A stretch of DNA of 64,000 nt, from positions 186,001 to 250,000 of the forward strand of contig NZ_CM003596.1 of NCBI RefSeq assembly GCF_001435845.1, written 5' to 3'. The DNA comes from Psychrobacter sp. P11G3 (GTDB taxonomy: Bacteria; Pseudomonadota; Gammaproteobacteria; Pseudomonadales; Moraxellaceae). Positions 27,222 through 36,523 of the stretch are shown here, in pieces; within the stretch, counting starts at the first letter, position 1; each line of letters opens with the position of its first letter. The notes under the pieces are model-generated. The model saw only the letters and a program-made list of their open reading frames with translations. It was not told the origin of the DNA and searched no databases. Made by a program: the position numbers and the translations under genes.

Positions 27222-28676
27222 ATGCCTATCAATATGTTCAAAGGACAGACCACTGCTAATATGCAGCGCTGGTTACAACGTAGTGCGCTGGCACTTGCTG
27301 TTAGTACCGCGATGTTTGCTAGTATTAATGTCACGACGATAAACAGTGCTCAGGCTGCAGTCACGACGGCTGATTTCTCTGGTTTGGTGCAACAAGTCAC
27401 GCCAGCAGTGGCACGTGTCAATGTTACCAAAACGATTAGTGAAGCCGAGCTTGCTAAGGCTCAGACTGCTGAAGTGTTGCGTCAGTTCTTTGGTGATCGT
27501 CTGCGTATACCGGATCGAGTCGCGACGCCAGCGATTGAACATGCTTATGGTACGGCCTTTTTTATTACCTCCAATGGATATATGCTGACCAACCATCATG
27601 TCATCGCAGGTGCGGACAAAATCACTGTGACGCTCAATGATAGAACTGAGCTTGATGCAACCTTAGTCGGTAGTGACGAGCGCTCAGATGTGGCCGTGCT
27701 AAAAGTTGAGGGAAATCAATTTCCAGCCCTGCCTATTGGCGACTCCAGTGGTCTAAAAGTAGGGGAGCCAGTATTAGCAATCGGTTCGCCATTTGGTTTT
27801 GACTACTCAGCCTCTGCCGGTATTGTCAGTGCCAAGTCGCGTAGCTTCTCGCGTGAGACCAGTGTGCCATTTATCCAAACAGATGTAGCATTAAACCCTG
27901 GTAACTCTGGCGGGCCACTATTTAACCAACGCGGCGAAGTGATTGGTATCAATTCGCGCATTTTTAGTGGTACTGGCGGTTATATGGGTCTGTCATTCTC
28001 TATCCCTATTGACGCTGCTATGGATATTTATGAGCAGCTGAAAAACGACGGTGAGGTGGCGCGTGCTTATTTAGGAATCTATCCACAAGATATCGATCGC
28101 AATCTGGCCGAGGCTTACAATTTAGAGCGTCCTCAAGGTGCCTTACTGACTCGTGTATCACCAGATTCACCGGCACAAAAATCAGGCCTAAAACCTGGTG
28201 ACATCATTTTGCAATACAATGATGTACAAATCATGGAGGCATCAGACTTGCTGAACTTGCTCAATCGAGCGCGTCCAAGCGACCTCTTCCGTGCGCGGGT
28301 TCAGCGTAACGGTAAGCAGATGGTGATTAACGGTAAGCTCGCTTATGCGCCCAATGATGTAAGAGCACAGAGTGGTGATGAGCAAAATGACGATGTACAG
28401 TTGGGCTTGCGTTTACGCGATTTGACGGCAGATGAACAGGCAGAAATCGCTGTCGATAATAAAACGGGCATATTGGTTACCACAGTGGATCCTACTGGAT
28501 TGGCCGCACGCTCAGGTATTCTAGCAGGCGATGTCATCACTAACTTTCATCAAAAGCCGATTAAAACAGTGGCAGACTTTTCAGGTGCTATCTCTTCTCT
28601 TCCTAAAAAAGGCGTGGTCACTATAGAAGTTATACGCCAAGGCATTCCTGCTATTATTGGTCTACGTATTGAGTAG
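27222..28676 (+). CDS. mucD: Periplasmic serine endoprotease, DegP/MucD family
   Basis: A 484-residue exported protease/chaperone that degrades misfolded envelope proteins. A long signal peptide ends near INSAQA-AV. The trypsin-like triad is H126 (in TNHHVIAG), D156 (in RSDVAVLK) and S229 (in NPGNSGGPLF). Two PDZ domains follow (about 290-385 and 405-484). The frame opens at 27141, but the ATG at 27222 has a perfect GGAGGA six bases upstream, so I start there. It stands alone here, not with algU-mucAB. Confidence 0.93.
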   Translation: MPINMFKGQTTANMQRWLQRSALALAVSTAMFASINVTTINSAQAAVTTADFSGLVQQVTPAVARVNVTKTISEAELAKAQTAEVLRQFFGDRLRIPDRVATPAIEHAYGTAFFITSNGYMLTNHHVIAGADKITVTLNDRTELDATLVGSDERSDVAVLKVEGNQFPALPIGDSSGLKVGEPVLAIGSPFGFDYSASAGIVSAKSRSFSRETSVPFIQTDVALNPGNSGGPLFNQRGEVIGINSRIFSGTGGYMGLSFSIPIDAAMDIYEQLKNDGEVARAYLGIYPQDIDRNLAEAYNLERPQGALLTRVSPDSPAQKSGLKPGDIILQYNDVQIMEASDLLNLLNRARPSDLFRARVQRNGKQMVINGKLAYAPNDVRAQSGDEQNDDVQLGLRLRDLTADEQAEIAVDNKTGILVTTVDPTGLAARSGILAGDVITNFHQKPIKTVADFSGAISSLPKKGVVTIEVIRQGIPAIIGLRIE

Positions 28677-28953
28677 GTGTCATGATTAAAGCGTGGCTGT
28701 GAATGTTACTGTTAATGTGACTAATAACGTAACTCAGATTACGGTACAGAGTATAAAGGCAGCGCGCACGTCAATAATTGTGCTTGTCTATCATGGAGGT
28801 CGACCTCTATAATGTTTGGTTTTTTATCAAACAGCTAAGAGTAAGACCTCAATAGCAATCCATTCGTTAAGTGAGTTATTGATCAATCAATACGCTCTAA
28901 GGTGGGCCGAGTCGCTTAGTAGGCTCGTACCATTATGCAACCGCTAGGTAATT

Positions 28954-30162
28954 ATGACTGACCCCGCTCTACATACGCTTATTACAACGACGTCAGCAGC
29001 ACTGCTAGCGTACATTGCACTGTGGTCAGGGCTACAAACGTTTAATGCCAATCCTACCAAGCGCTTTATACGTATTTGGGTGAAGCTTGCATTATATTAT
29101 GCCGCTTATACGATGCCTGTTTGGGCGATATTGCTTATCATGGTTTGGTCACAGGACCTGATGCCGATGTTAGCGCAGCTATCACTACCTGCCGTACTGA
29201 TGGCAATATTAATGATGGGTTTATACTTTTATACTGTCATTGTACAGCCCAACCGCTTACGACTAGAGCATCATTCTATTGACTTAGACTTATCTACACC
29301 GCTCAAGGTCGCCGTATTGGCAGATTTACGTATAGGGATATACGGTGGTAAGCCGCGTCATATTCGCAAGTTGGTCTCTACTATTAATGCCTTGTCAGCA
29401 GACGCCGTACTGATTACGGGCGACTGGCTATACTATCCAAGTGCAGATTTAGTGGGTCAGTTAATGCTATTTAAAGGGGTCAATAAACCTGTTTATACAG
29501 TCATGAGCACCTCGGACTTGCGTTATCAATCTATGAATACGACCAAACAAGGTCAGCCACTATTAGAAGATACATTGGCCAGTACTTTTGATGTACTCGA
29601 TATTAACTATATCGGTCAGCAATGTACGTCGCTGCCACTCAAATATGCAAGAGCAACAAATAAGCAGTCAGTCGTTAACCAGTCTGCTCATCAAACTAAT
29701 AATCAAAATATTGTTGATCAAGAAAATTCAAATATAAATTCATTAGTAGCGGTGCTTTGCGGCTGGCAAGATGTACCCAAGCAATCTACAGATATCGAAA
29801 CGTCAGAGGCGACTGATAAAGCAGTGCTTGGATCAGAGATTGCCAATGCCACCAGTCCAGTGATTATCTTGGCATCACGATTTGATAGTATCAGTGATCT
29901 GCCAAAATCTTTACAACCACGCCCTTTGTTGATAACCGGTGCTGCAAAAGCTATTCAAAAGAATATCCTGCTTGCTCAAAAACAAAACGACATTCGACGC
30001 AGTAGTGAGCAGTCAGCATTGCTATATAACAGTCGCATGGGTAAGCAGCGCGGCCTATATCAACATGCAAGTGCACAGATATTTGTCAGTAGTGGCATCG
30101 GTACGAGAGGGTTGCCTTTTCGATTCTATCGACCTACTATCGATGTGTTGACGATTCGTTAA
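28954..30162 (+). CDS. Membrane-anchored metallophosphoesterase-like protein lacking metal ligands
   Basis: A 402-residue protein with about three N-terminal membrane helices (about 8-28, 45-68, 74-96) and then a YkuE-like metallophosphoesterase fold. The scaffold is recognisable: VAVLADLRIGIYGG, LITGDWLYYP, and the C-terminal SSGIGTRGLPFRF that ends the family. The metal site is not: the DxH motif reads DLR, the GNH(D/E) motif reads STSD, and the GHxH motif is replaced by TGAAKA. A polar insert lies at about 228-270. It is therefore likely a non-catalytic relative; the role is unknown. Confidence 0.75.
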   Translation: MTDPALHTLITTTSAALLAYIALWSGLQTFNANPTKRFIRIWVKLALYYAAYTMPVWAILLIMVWSQDLMPMLAQLSLPAVLMAILMMGLYFYTVIVQPNRLRLEHHSIDLDLSTPLKVAVLADLRIGIYGGKPRHIRKLVSTINALSADAVLITGDWLYYPSADLVGQLMLFKGVNKPVYTVMSTSDLRYQSMNTTKQGQPLLEDTLASTFDVLDINYIGQQCTSLPLKYARATNKQSVVNQSAHQTNNQNIVDQENSNINSLVAVLCGWQDVPKQSTDIETSEATDKAVLGSEIANATSPVIILASRFDSISDLPKSLQPRPLLITGAAKAIQKNILLAQKQNDIRRSSEQSALLYNSRMGKQRGLYQHASAQIFVSSGIGTRGLPFRFYRPTIDVLTIR

Positions 30163-30611
30163 TATTACATAAGAGACTTATCAGCGCACGTTGATTACGC
30201 TAAACTGCTCCTGTAGTAGTGCGATTATTTATTTGGAAGGTTTTAGGCCAAGCTTTATATATATAAGCAAAAAATAATTCCCGTTTTTTGGTACTAAAAT
30301 TATGTGCTGACTGCCAATTGATTGATAGCGGTCAAATCAAAATATGCTACACTAACGAGCACTCTTATTATTATATTTCTGTCGGTTAGTAAGCAGGCCT
30401 TTACTCTTGGTAAATTGCCATCACGACACTGATATCGTAGATATAATCATCTAGGATAAAAACGCCATTATAGTAATTAGAGACGCAGCATTAACATCAA
30501 GTAAGTTACGCCATCAGCGTTTATCAACGCATATAAAGCAATGGCCACTTGCAAACGACCTATCATGTGACAGCTTTAATAAAAGCTAGGATAATACAGT
30601 AAGGCACGGTT
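30163..30611. other. Intergenic region upstream of dapA
   Basis: About 450 bases. TTGATA (30322-30327) followed by TACACT (30348-30353) is a possible but poorly spaced promoter. No lysine riboswitch-like structure or leader peptide is visible. Confidence 0.4.
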
Positions 30612-31517
30612 ATGAGCACAGCATACGACGAGATCAAAACCCGACTACAAGGCTCAATGGTAGCTTTGGTAACGCCCATGCACCCTGACGGTAAGGTCGA
30701 TTATAAACGTCTCGCAGATCTCATAGATTGGCAGATCGAGCAGGGCACGCACTGCCTTGTGGCTGTTGGTACTACTGGTGAATCAGCGACTCTATCTATG
30801 CAAGAGCATAGCGATGTCATTCGCTATTTTGTCCAGCATGTCAAAGGTCGTGTACCGGTTATCGCGGGTACTGGTGCCAACAACACGATGGAAGCCATCA
30901 AGCTGACTCAGGATGCTGCCGATGCAGGCGCAGACTGTGCGTTGCTCGTTGCTCCTTACTACAATAAGCCGCCACAAGAAGGCTTATTTCAGCATTATCA
31001 AGCCATTGCCAAAGCCGTAAATATACCGCAAATGCTGTATAACGTGCCTGGACGTACAGTGGTTGATATCGCTCAAGACACGGTCGAGCGTTTGTGTGAC
31101 ATCGATAATATCGTTGCTATCAAAGATGCGACAGGATCTGTCGATCGCGGTGAGCAATTGATCAAAGCTGTTGGTGACAGAATGGTTGTGCTATCTGGTG
31201 ATGACGGCACTGCACTTGATCTAATGAAAGTAGGCGGCAAAGGCAATATCTCAGTCACTGCTAACGTGGCGCCAAAAGCCATGAGTGAGACTTTTTCTGC
31301 AGGTTTGCGTGGCGATTTTGAAGCGGCTGGTAAAATCCATGACGTGGTCAAGCATCTGCACCGTGATCTATTTATCGAATCAAGCCCTATCCCAGCGAAG
31401 TACGCCTTGCATAAAATGGGCATTATCGATAAAGGTATCCGTCTGCCATTGGTTTGGCTCGCCGAGCAGCATCATGCGACTATCGATGAAGCATTGGTTC
31501 GAGCAAACATACGATAA
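30612..31517 (+). CDS. dapA: 4-hydroxy-tetrahydrodipicolinate synthase DapA
   Basis: A 301-residue TIM-barrel aldolase that condenses pyruvate with aspartate semialdehyde, the first step of the lysine/diaminopimelate branch. The Schiff-base lysine is K171 in IVAIKDATGS, and Y143 lies in YNVPGRT. The GTTGES loop at 53-58 binds pyruvate. About eight extra residues precede the usual N-terminus. It heads a dapA-lipoprotein-purC run, the same order as dapA-bamC-purC of E. coli. Confidence 0.96.
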   Translation: MSTAYDEIKTRLQGSMVALVTPMHPDGKVDYKRLADLIDWQIEQGTHCLVAVGTTGESATLSMQEHSDVIRYFVQHVKGRVPVIAGTGANNTMEAIKLTQDAADAGADCALLVAPYYNKPPQEGLFQHYQAIAKAVNIPQMLYNVPGRTVVDIAQDTVERLCDIDNIVAIKDATGSVDRGEQLIKAVGDRMVVLSGDDGTALDLMKVGGKGNISVTANVAPKAMSETFSAGLRGDFEAAGKIHDVVKHLHRDLFIESSPIPAKYALHKMGIIDKGIRLPLVWLAEQHHATIDEALVRANIR

Positions 31518-31658
31518 ATTGATATTTAGCCAATTGATATTCGGCGATTTAAGACTTGCTGCACATTAGATGAGTGCCATTCGAGCTAGCAGCAAGTCAA
31601 CTTATCACGATAAGTCAATCGCCTACATGAGCAATAACTGCTAACTCAGAGAGACAAC

Positions 31659-31985
31659 ATGATGACAGTAACATCAAAGACAGCATCATCAACGAAAAAA
31701 TTATTTCCAGCAATGCTGACCTTGGTTTTGGGTAGCACTTTGGTATTAGGCGGCTGTCAAGCGACCAAAAACCTGCTTGGTAAACGTGATAACGGCAGCT
31801 TAGATTATCAGCAAAGCAAAAAGCTTGCACCGATAGAGCTACCTGCCGCACAAGAAACGGCACCCTTTGTACCTTTGTATTCAACACCTAATGCTGGGGC
31901 AAACACGCTCCAACTACAAAATGAGTCAGGCAATCAGTATCAGCTGCCAAAACCTCAGCGTGCTGTTAGTAACACTTCGAACTAA
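31659..31985 (+). CDS. Short BamC-like lipoprotein
   Basis: A 108-residue lipoprotein with lipobox LVLGGC (cysteine at 33). The rest resembles only the unstructured N-terminal part of BamC, the segment that lies along BamD: KRDNGSLDYQQSKKLAPIELPA followed by a stretch ending YQLPKPQRAV. E. coli BamC has about 340 residues with two helix-grip domains; none of that is present here. The call rests on this resemblance plus position between dapA and purC, where bamC sits in E. coli. It would act at the inner face of the outer membrane with the BAM complex; that is inference. Confidence 0.7.
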   Translation: MMTVTSKTASSTKKLFPAMLTLVLGSTLVLGGCQATKNLLGKRDNGSLDYQQSKKLAPIELPAAQETAPFVPLYSTPNAGANTLQLQNESGNQYQLPKPQRAVSNTSN

Positions 31986-32112
31986 ACTTATTCCCTTATC
32001 TATATCGCTGACTTTTGCGTTTTTATCATAGCCGCAAACCATGTATCTTACATCAGTCAGCGGTAGCTGCGCGTTTTTACCACATAAGCTTGAACGAACA
32101 GGAACCCCCATA

Positions 32113-32826
32113 ATGCAAAAGCAACAACTGCTGTATAAAGGTAAAGCCAAATCTGTCTATGAAACAGAAGATAATGATCTTCTGATTTTGCACTTCCGTG
32201 ATGATACCTCAGCGCTTGATGGTAAGCGTATCGAACAATTAGCACGTAAAGGTGTGGTTAATAACCGCTTTAATGCTTTTATCATGCAAAAATTGTCTGA
32301 TGCTGGTATCGAAACACATTTCGAGAAGCAATTGTCTGATGACGAAGTGTTGGTTAAACGCTTGGACATGATTCCTGTAGAGTGCGTGGTGCGTAACTTT
32401 GCAGCTGGTAGTTTGGTGCGTCGTTTAGGCTTAGAAGAAGGTCAAGCGTTGACGCCGCCAACTTATGAGCTTTTTTATAAAGATGATGCGCTAGGTGATC
32501 CGATGGTTAACGAATCACTTTCTGTATCTCTTGGCTGGGCGACCAAAGAGCAATTGGCTAAGATGGAAGAGCTCACCTATCAAGTCAACGATGTACTAAA
32601 GGCATTGTTTGATGCGGGTGATTTAATCCTAGTTGATTTCAAACTAGAGTTTGGCGTATTCCATGACCGTATCGTATTAGGTGACGAGTTCTCACCAGAT
32701 GGCTGCCGTATCTGGGACAAGAACACTAAAAAGAAACTTGATAAAGACCGTTTCCGTCAATCATTAGGCGATGTGATTGAAGCTTATGAAGAAGTGGCTG
32801 ACCGTATCGGTGTACCATTAAAATAA
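32113..32826 (+). CDS. purC: Phosphoribosylaminoimidazole-succinocarboxamide synthase PurC
   Basis: A 237-residue purine biosynthesis enzyme that joins aspartate to CAIR using ATP. It begins [13 protein letters not shown], the family N-terminal ATP loop, and carries [15 protein letters not shown] and DFKLEFG-x-F. The frame opens at 32041, but the ATG at 32113 has AGGAA upstream and gives exactly the usual length. A strong terminator follows. Confidence 0.96.
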   Translation: MQKQQLLYKGKAKSVYETEDNDLLILHFRDDTSALDGKRIEQLARKGVVNNRFNAFIMQKLSDAGIETHFEKQLSDDEVLVKRLDMIPVECVVRNFAAGSLVRRLGLEEGQALTPPTYELFYKDDALGDPMVNESLSVSLGWATKEQLAKMEELTYQVNDVLKALFDAGDLILVDFKLEFGVFHDRIVLGDEFSPDGCRIWDKNTKKKLDKDRFRQSLGDVIEAYEEVADRIGVPLK

Positions 32827-32846
32827 GTATCTGATACTTAGCATAA

Positions 32847-32880
32847 AATAAAAAACTGAGCCATGTGCTCAGTTTTTTTA
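32847..32880 (+). terminator. Rho-independent terminator of purC
   Basis: AAAAACTGAGC and GCTCAGTTTTT pair around a short loop and end in seven T residues, 20 bases after the purC stop. Confidence 0.92.
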
Positions 32881-33125
32881 TGGCATTATATTTATGATGG
32901 TTCCTTAGTGAGGACTTGAACATAAGGCTGTGAGCTAATGGTATCAACGTTTTAACTTTCTGAGATAGTCGCAATGTACTTCATAGCATACTTAGCATAC
33001 ATATTATATCTATGGTCAGCGTGCTATACATGTCTTGTACTTAATACGTCTATGTAAACTAATCACACTGGAATCTGGCATATTAACAATACATTCAACA
33101 AGCTGCTACTTGGAAAAATCAGTAA

Positions 33126-33686
33126 ATGAACTTAAATTTTCGTGATTTATCTACCCTTGGAAAGCTATACATTATTTTTTTAACCTTTATGGTTGTAGTA
33201 GGCACTATCTACATGCTTATTGTGATGGATGTAGATAGAAAATCTGATGAATATCCGGTTGATAAATCAAGTATCTATAGCAGTAAAGGCGTTTTAACAC
33301 TAAGAGAAACTTATAGTAATGAGTATTGGCTAAACCTAAATAGCAATGGAAGCGATACGATTATTAATTGTTATTTGGGTGCGCGAATGCCTAATGGGAA
33401 TGGCGGTTGTCGCATACCTTTTGAAAAGATAACTCTTATTCAAGGTAAGGAAGTTACTGTTCATTGGTATAAAATCCCTAAATTATATTGGTATCATAAC
33501 CCTTATAAGCAACTGATAAGTATTAGCGTTGATGATGAAATTATTTATCAGACACCAAAAGGTAAGAATCAACTTCTGGTAAATGTTGGTCATGCCTACT
33601 TAATGCTTGTGTTATTTATGGGAAATATCTTAATGTTTTTCGTCATTAGATATCTTATTAAGTCCAATTTTAGTGAGTTTAAATAA
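33126..33686 (+). CDS. Hypothetical two-helix membrane protein
   Basis: A 186-residue protein with a membrane helix near each end (about 11-33 and 152-175) and an extracytoplasmic-looking domain of about 115 residues between them. That domain holds two cysteines (in IINCYLG and NGGCRIPF) that could pair. I do not recognise the family. It is more AT-rich than its neighbours and isolated from both by about 280-300 bases, which suggests an accessory gene. The ATG at 33126 has only a weak purine stretch before it. Confidence 0.7.
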   Translation: MNLNFRDLSTLGKLYIIFLTFMVVVGTIYMLIVMDVDRKSDEYPVDKSSIYSSKGVLTLRETYSNEYWLNLNSNGSDTIINCYLGARMPNGNGGCRIPFEKITLIQGKEVTVHWYKIPKLYWYHNPYKQLISISVDDEIIYQTPKGKNQLLVNVGHAYLMLVLFMGNILMFFVIRYLIKSNFSEFK

Positions 33687-33968
33687 TTTAAATTAGAAGA
33701 TCTTTATAGCGTATACGATAAGAGAACCATTTATCTCACTCTTAAAACCTATTAACAAACCACCATAATGGAACCACTTATAACAGACTGCAATTCCTAT
33801 CTATTTATCAAGCAGTATTACTCTTTAGGCACAGGCTTGTAGTTTAGCTCGTATAGAAAATCAAACATAGCGCCAACACTGTCCCCGATACCTTATCTTA
33901 CTTTTATGCTAATTTACTAGTGCTTACTCATATTGATTAAACCATAAAAATAAGAAAAGGTTTCGCTG

Positions 33969-34601
33969 ATGTCTACTGCCTCATCAACCGTTTTAGAGCC
34001 TGACTGGTTCACTCGTCCGACCTGTGTGGTCGCTGCTGACCTGATTGGTAAAGTATTATGTCGACAGCTAACCGATAGTGATGGACAGCAAAAAACGCTA
34101 CGTATGCGTATCTCTGAGACCGAAGCCTATATTGGTCAAGATGATCCCGCTTGCCATTCACATGCAGGCACTCGAACGTCGCGCACAGAGATTATGTATG
34201 AGCAAGGTGGCGTGTTCTATGTCTATTTGACATACGGTGTGCATCATATGCTAAATTTGATTAGCGGCTCTGTAGAGTCGCCTGAATCTGTATTGATTCG
34301 CGCTGGGTTTTTGGCCGATGATAGTGACCGTCTGATTGAAGAGCAACAACTCAGTCCAGATAAGCAGTTTACACATCTTAAGCAGTTCGCAGGCCCTGGC
34401 AAATTGACCAAACGCTTGCAGATTGATCGCGATTTATATGGCAAATCTATCTCGCCGACATCAGAAGTTTGGATAGAAGAGGATGGTTGCCAACCACCTG
34501 TATCACTACGCCCACGTATTGGTATTGATTATGCAGGTGATGCCAAAGACTGGCTGCTACGTTATATATGGACCGATCACCCTTCTTTATCTAAGAACTA
34601 G
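33969..34601 (+). CDS. Alkyladenine (3-methyladenine) DNA glycosylase, AAG/Mpg family
   Basis: A 210-residue base-excision repair enzyme of the mammalian AAG type. The signature RISETEAYIGQDDPACHSHAG holds the catalytic glutamate, and GVFYVYLTYGVHHMLN includes the intercalating tyrosine region. AGPGKLTKRLQID closes the active site. It removes alkylated purines from DNA. AAAGG precedes the ATG. The following small gene starts 37 bases later and may share the message. Confidence 0.93.
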   Translation: MSTASSTVLEPDWFTRPTCVVAADLIGKVLCRQLTDSDGQQKTLRMRISETEAYIGQDDPACHSHAGTRTSRTEIMYEQGGVFYVYLTYGVHHMLNLISGSVESPESVLIRAGFLADDSDRLIEEQQLSPDKQFTHLKQFAGPGKLTKRLQIDRDLYGKSISPTSEVWIEEDGCQPPVSLRPRIGIDYAGDAKDWLLRYIWTDHPSLSKN

Positions 34602-34638
34602 CAAATTGAGACTAAAAACCATTCTATGAGGTAAACCT

Positions 34639-34950
34639 ATGTATAAGTTGACCGTTTTTATTCCTGATGCAGCGTTAGAACAAGTGAAATCTGCTCTGTT
34701 TACTGCTGGCGCTGGGAAGATTGGAAACTATGAGCAATGTTGTTGGCAGGTACGAGGAGCCGGTCAGTTTATGCCATTATCAGGCAGTATGCCGCATATT
34801 GGTATACAGGATAGTTTAGAAACGGTCGATGAGTGGCGAGTGGAAATGGTAGTGGATGAAGTATTTATCGATGCTGCTATTACTGCGTTAAAAGAAGCGC
34901 ATCCCTATGAAACGCCAGCTTATGATGTGATAGAAGTTTTAGATTTTTAG
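34639..34950 (+). CDS. YqfO/NIF3 insert-like (CutA-fold) protein
   Basis: A 103-residue protein like the CutA-fold domain found inserted in NIF3-type proteins and also alone. Key features are YKLTVFIPDAALEQVKSALFTAGAGKIGNY at the start and AHPYETPAYDVI at the end. The family trimerises and may bind small ligands; no enzyme activity is settled. GAGGTAA precedes the ATG. It follows the glycosylase gene by 37 bases. Confidence 0.85.
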   Translation: MYKLTVFIPDAALEQVKSALFTAGAGKIGNYEQCCWQVRGAGQFMPLSGSMPHIGIQDSLETVDEWRVEMVVDEVFIDAAITALKEAHPYETPAYDVIEVLDF

Positions 34951-34992
34951 TTTTATATAGAAAAATACCAGATTCTTGAGTGTAAGAATTCT

Positions 34993-35034
34993 CATAAAAA
35001 AACCAAATAAATCATTTGATGACTTATTTGGTTA
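34993..35034 (-). terminator. Rho-independent terminator, stronger on the minus strand
   Basis: AACCAAATAA (35001-35010) pairs with TTATTTGGTT (35024-35033). On the minus strand it is followed by a T run. It ends the lipoprotein gene stopping at 35093; on the plus strand the tail is weaker. Confidence 0.8.
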
Positions 35035-35092
35035 TAGAGTTTTTGTTGTTTCAACTGAGTATCAACAGCGAATATCAGACCCTAACAACTGA

Positions 35093-35467
35093 TTAATCTT
35101 TTTTAAGTTTAATCACGTTGTAGCTTGGATAGCCTAGCTCGATTTTATAATCGTCGCGTCCACGTTCAGCCTTTATCTTAATCTTACGATCACCGTTTTT
35201 ATACTTAACGTCTTTGACACGATATCCCATGCTACGGACTTTACTAGCAGCTCGTTGCTCGACAACGGAGACATAGCTGTTTTTATCGTTCTTTTTGTCT
35301 TTGTGTTTTTTATGGCCTTTATTGTCCTTATGAGTATGCTCGTATAGGTCGTCATAGCCATTGTAGCCATTCGGCGCAGTCACACAGCCTGTGGTCACTG
35401 CCAATAAAGCTGCGACTATGCTGCCAGTCGCTACCGTTTTTAATGTTGCAAATGATAGAGTCTTCAT
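35093..35467 (-). CDS. Small lipoprotein with one GYRV repeat domain
   Basis: A 124-residue lipoprotein (cysteine at 28 after VTTG). A Lys/His/Asp-rich linker (about 40-65) leads to one domain with the pattern RAASKVRSMGYRVKDVKYKNGDRKIKIKAERG ... YKIELGYPSYNVIKLKKD, similar to PepSY-like folds. It is clearly related to the C-terminal half of the lipoprotein encoded just upstream, so the pair arose by duplication. GGAGAT precedes the ATG. Function unknown; probably outer-membrane or periplasmic. Confidence 0.8.
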   Translation of the reverse strand: MKTLSFATLKTVATGSIVAALLAVTTGCVTAPNGYNGYDDLYEHTHKDNKGHKKHKDKKNDKNSYVSVVEQRAASKVRSMGYRVKDVKYKNGDRKIKIKAERGRDDYKIELGYPSYNVIKLKKD

Positions 35468-35551
35468 AATGATCTCCTAATAATATATCGTTGCTCAATA
35501 TGGGTAAAAGTTAAATGTACCGAGGTAATTAGCTAAAAATGCTGCAAGTAA

Positions 35552-36214
35552 TCAATCTTTTCTGACTTTGATCACATCTAAATTTGGATAACTTAATAAT
35601 ATTTCGTACTTCTGTGAACCTCGCTTGGCCTCAATCTCAAAGACACCGCGCTTATTTTTTTCTTCAAGATCGATATCTTCAACACGGTAGCCCATAGCCC
35701 TTACTTTGTTGATAGCACGGCGTTTGATAGCTGGGTAACGTGATTCTCTTTTAATAGCGTCTTCGACATCGGCTTTTTTATAGCGCTGACCATTTTGATA
35801 ATTATCTTGATGCTTGTTTTCTTTATAGCGGTCATTATCCTTGTGCGACTTATTATTATTCCAGTTATCTGGCCATGCTTTTTTGCTTGAGCTGATGAGT
35901 CTTAGGGCAGGGTAAGTATATTTTAGCTCGTAGGCTTGGTTGTTCTTTTTAGCATAAGCCGTAAGAGCTCGATCACCACGGTAACTATCAGCTCTGATAT
36001 CTATAACTTGATAGCCTTTGCGGCGCAAGTCTTGTCGAAGCTGCTGACTTACGCGATTAAAATCATTGTTTTGGCTATTATTATCACCACGATAGACAGG
36101 CTGACTGTCATATCCTGAGCCTACAACTGTACAACCCACTGTCGTACCCAATAATGCAATGACAAGACTAGTAGACATAATTGCCTTAATAGAGAAGGAG
36201 TTTATCGTTTTCAT
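35552..36214 (-). CDS. Lipoprotein with two GYRV repeat domains
   Basis: A 220-residue lipoprotein (cysteine at 28 after TTVG). Two related domains are seen: one with LRQDLRRKGYQVIDIRADS and a closing YELKYTYPALRLI, and a second with AINKVRAMGYRVEDIDLEE and a closing YEILLSYPNLDVIKVRKD. An Asn/Lys-rich linker joins them. The frame opens at 36328, but the ATG at 36214 starts directly before the signal peptide and matches the start of the neighbouring paralogue (MKT, cysteine also at 28). Confidence 0.8.
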   Translation of the reverse strand: MKTINSFSIKAIMSTSLVIALLGTTVGCTVVGSGYDSQPVYRGDNNSQNNDFNRVSQQLRQDLRRKGYQVIDIRADSYRGDRALTAYAKKNNQAYELKYTYPALRLISSSKKAWPDNWNNNKSHKDNDRYKENKHQDNYQNGQRYKKADVEDAIKRESRYPAIKRRAINKVRAMGYRVEDIDLEEKNKRGVFEIEAKRGSQKYEILLSYPNLDVIKVRKD

Positions 36215-36450
36215 GGGGCAGTATCCTATAATGGTATGAAGTAGGCGATATATGTTAGAAGTATCTATATTTGCTATAACTATAAGATTTTTAATACATT
36301 TTTGTGCGTTGAATGAGTTCGTAATCAATAAGTATTTTTAGTAGTTTATTTTCCGAAATATTTCCTTACATTATCTATAATAGAGTACAAAACTTTGCGC
36401 TAGGTGTCATTTGCGTTAATAAGTTGTAATAATTGTGGTAAGTAAAATAG

Positions 36451-36480
36451 ATTGCGTGTAAGCATATGCTTACACGCAAT
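36451..36480. repeat. Perfect 30-bp palindrome
   Basis: Half site ATTGCGTGTAAGCAT is followed directly by its exact reverse complement, with no spacer. No T run follows on either strand, so it is not a standard terminator. It could be an operator for a dimeric protein or a cruciform-forming site. Confidence 0.85.
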
Positions 36481-36494
36481 GACGTTTACGCGAC

Positions 36495-36523
36495 TTAACA
36501 TACGAGTGAGAGTTAGGCATTAT
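36495..36523 (+). promoter_or_regulatory. Possible promoter of an unassigned transcript
   Basis: TTAACA (36495-36500) and CATTAT (36518-36523) are spaced by 17 bases. There is no gene downstream on this strand before the hairpin at 36773, so the product would be an untranslated RNA. Weak evidence. Confidence 0.35.

Noticed and set aside
33969..34950. Glycosylase and CutA-fold genes as part of a DNA-repair or defence island
   Set aside because: Both are common housekeeping genes with ordinary composition; closeness to the two-helix gene gives no support.
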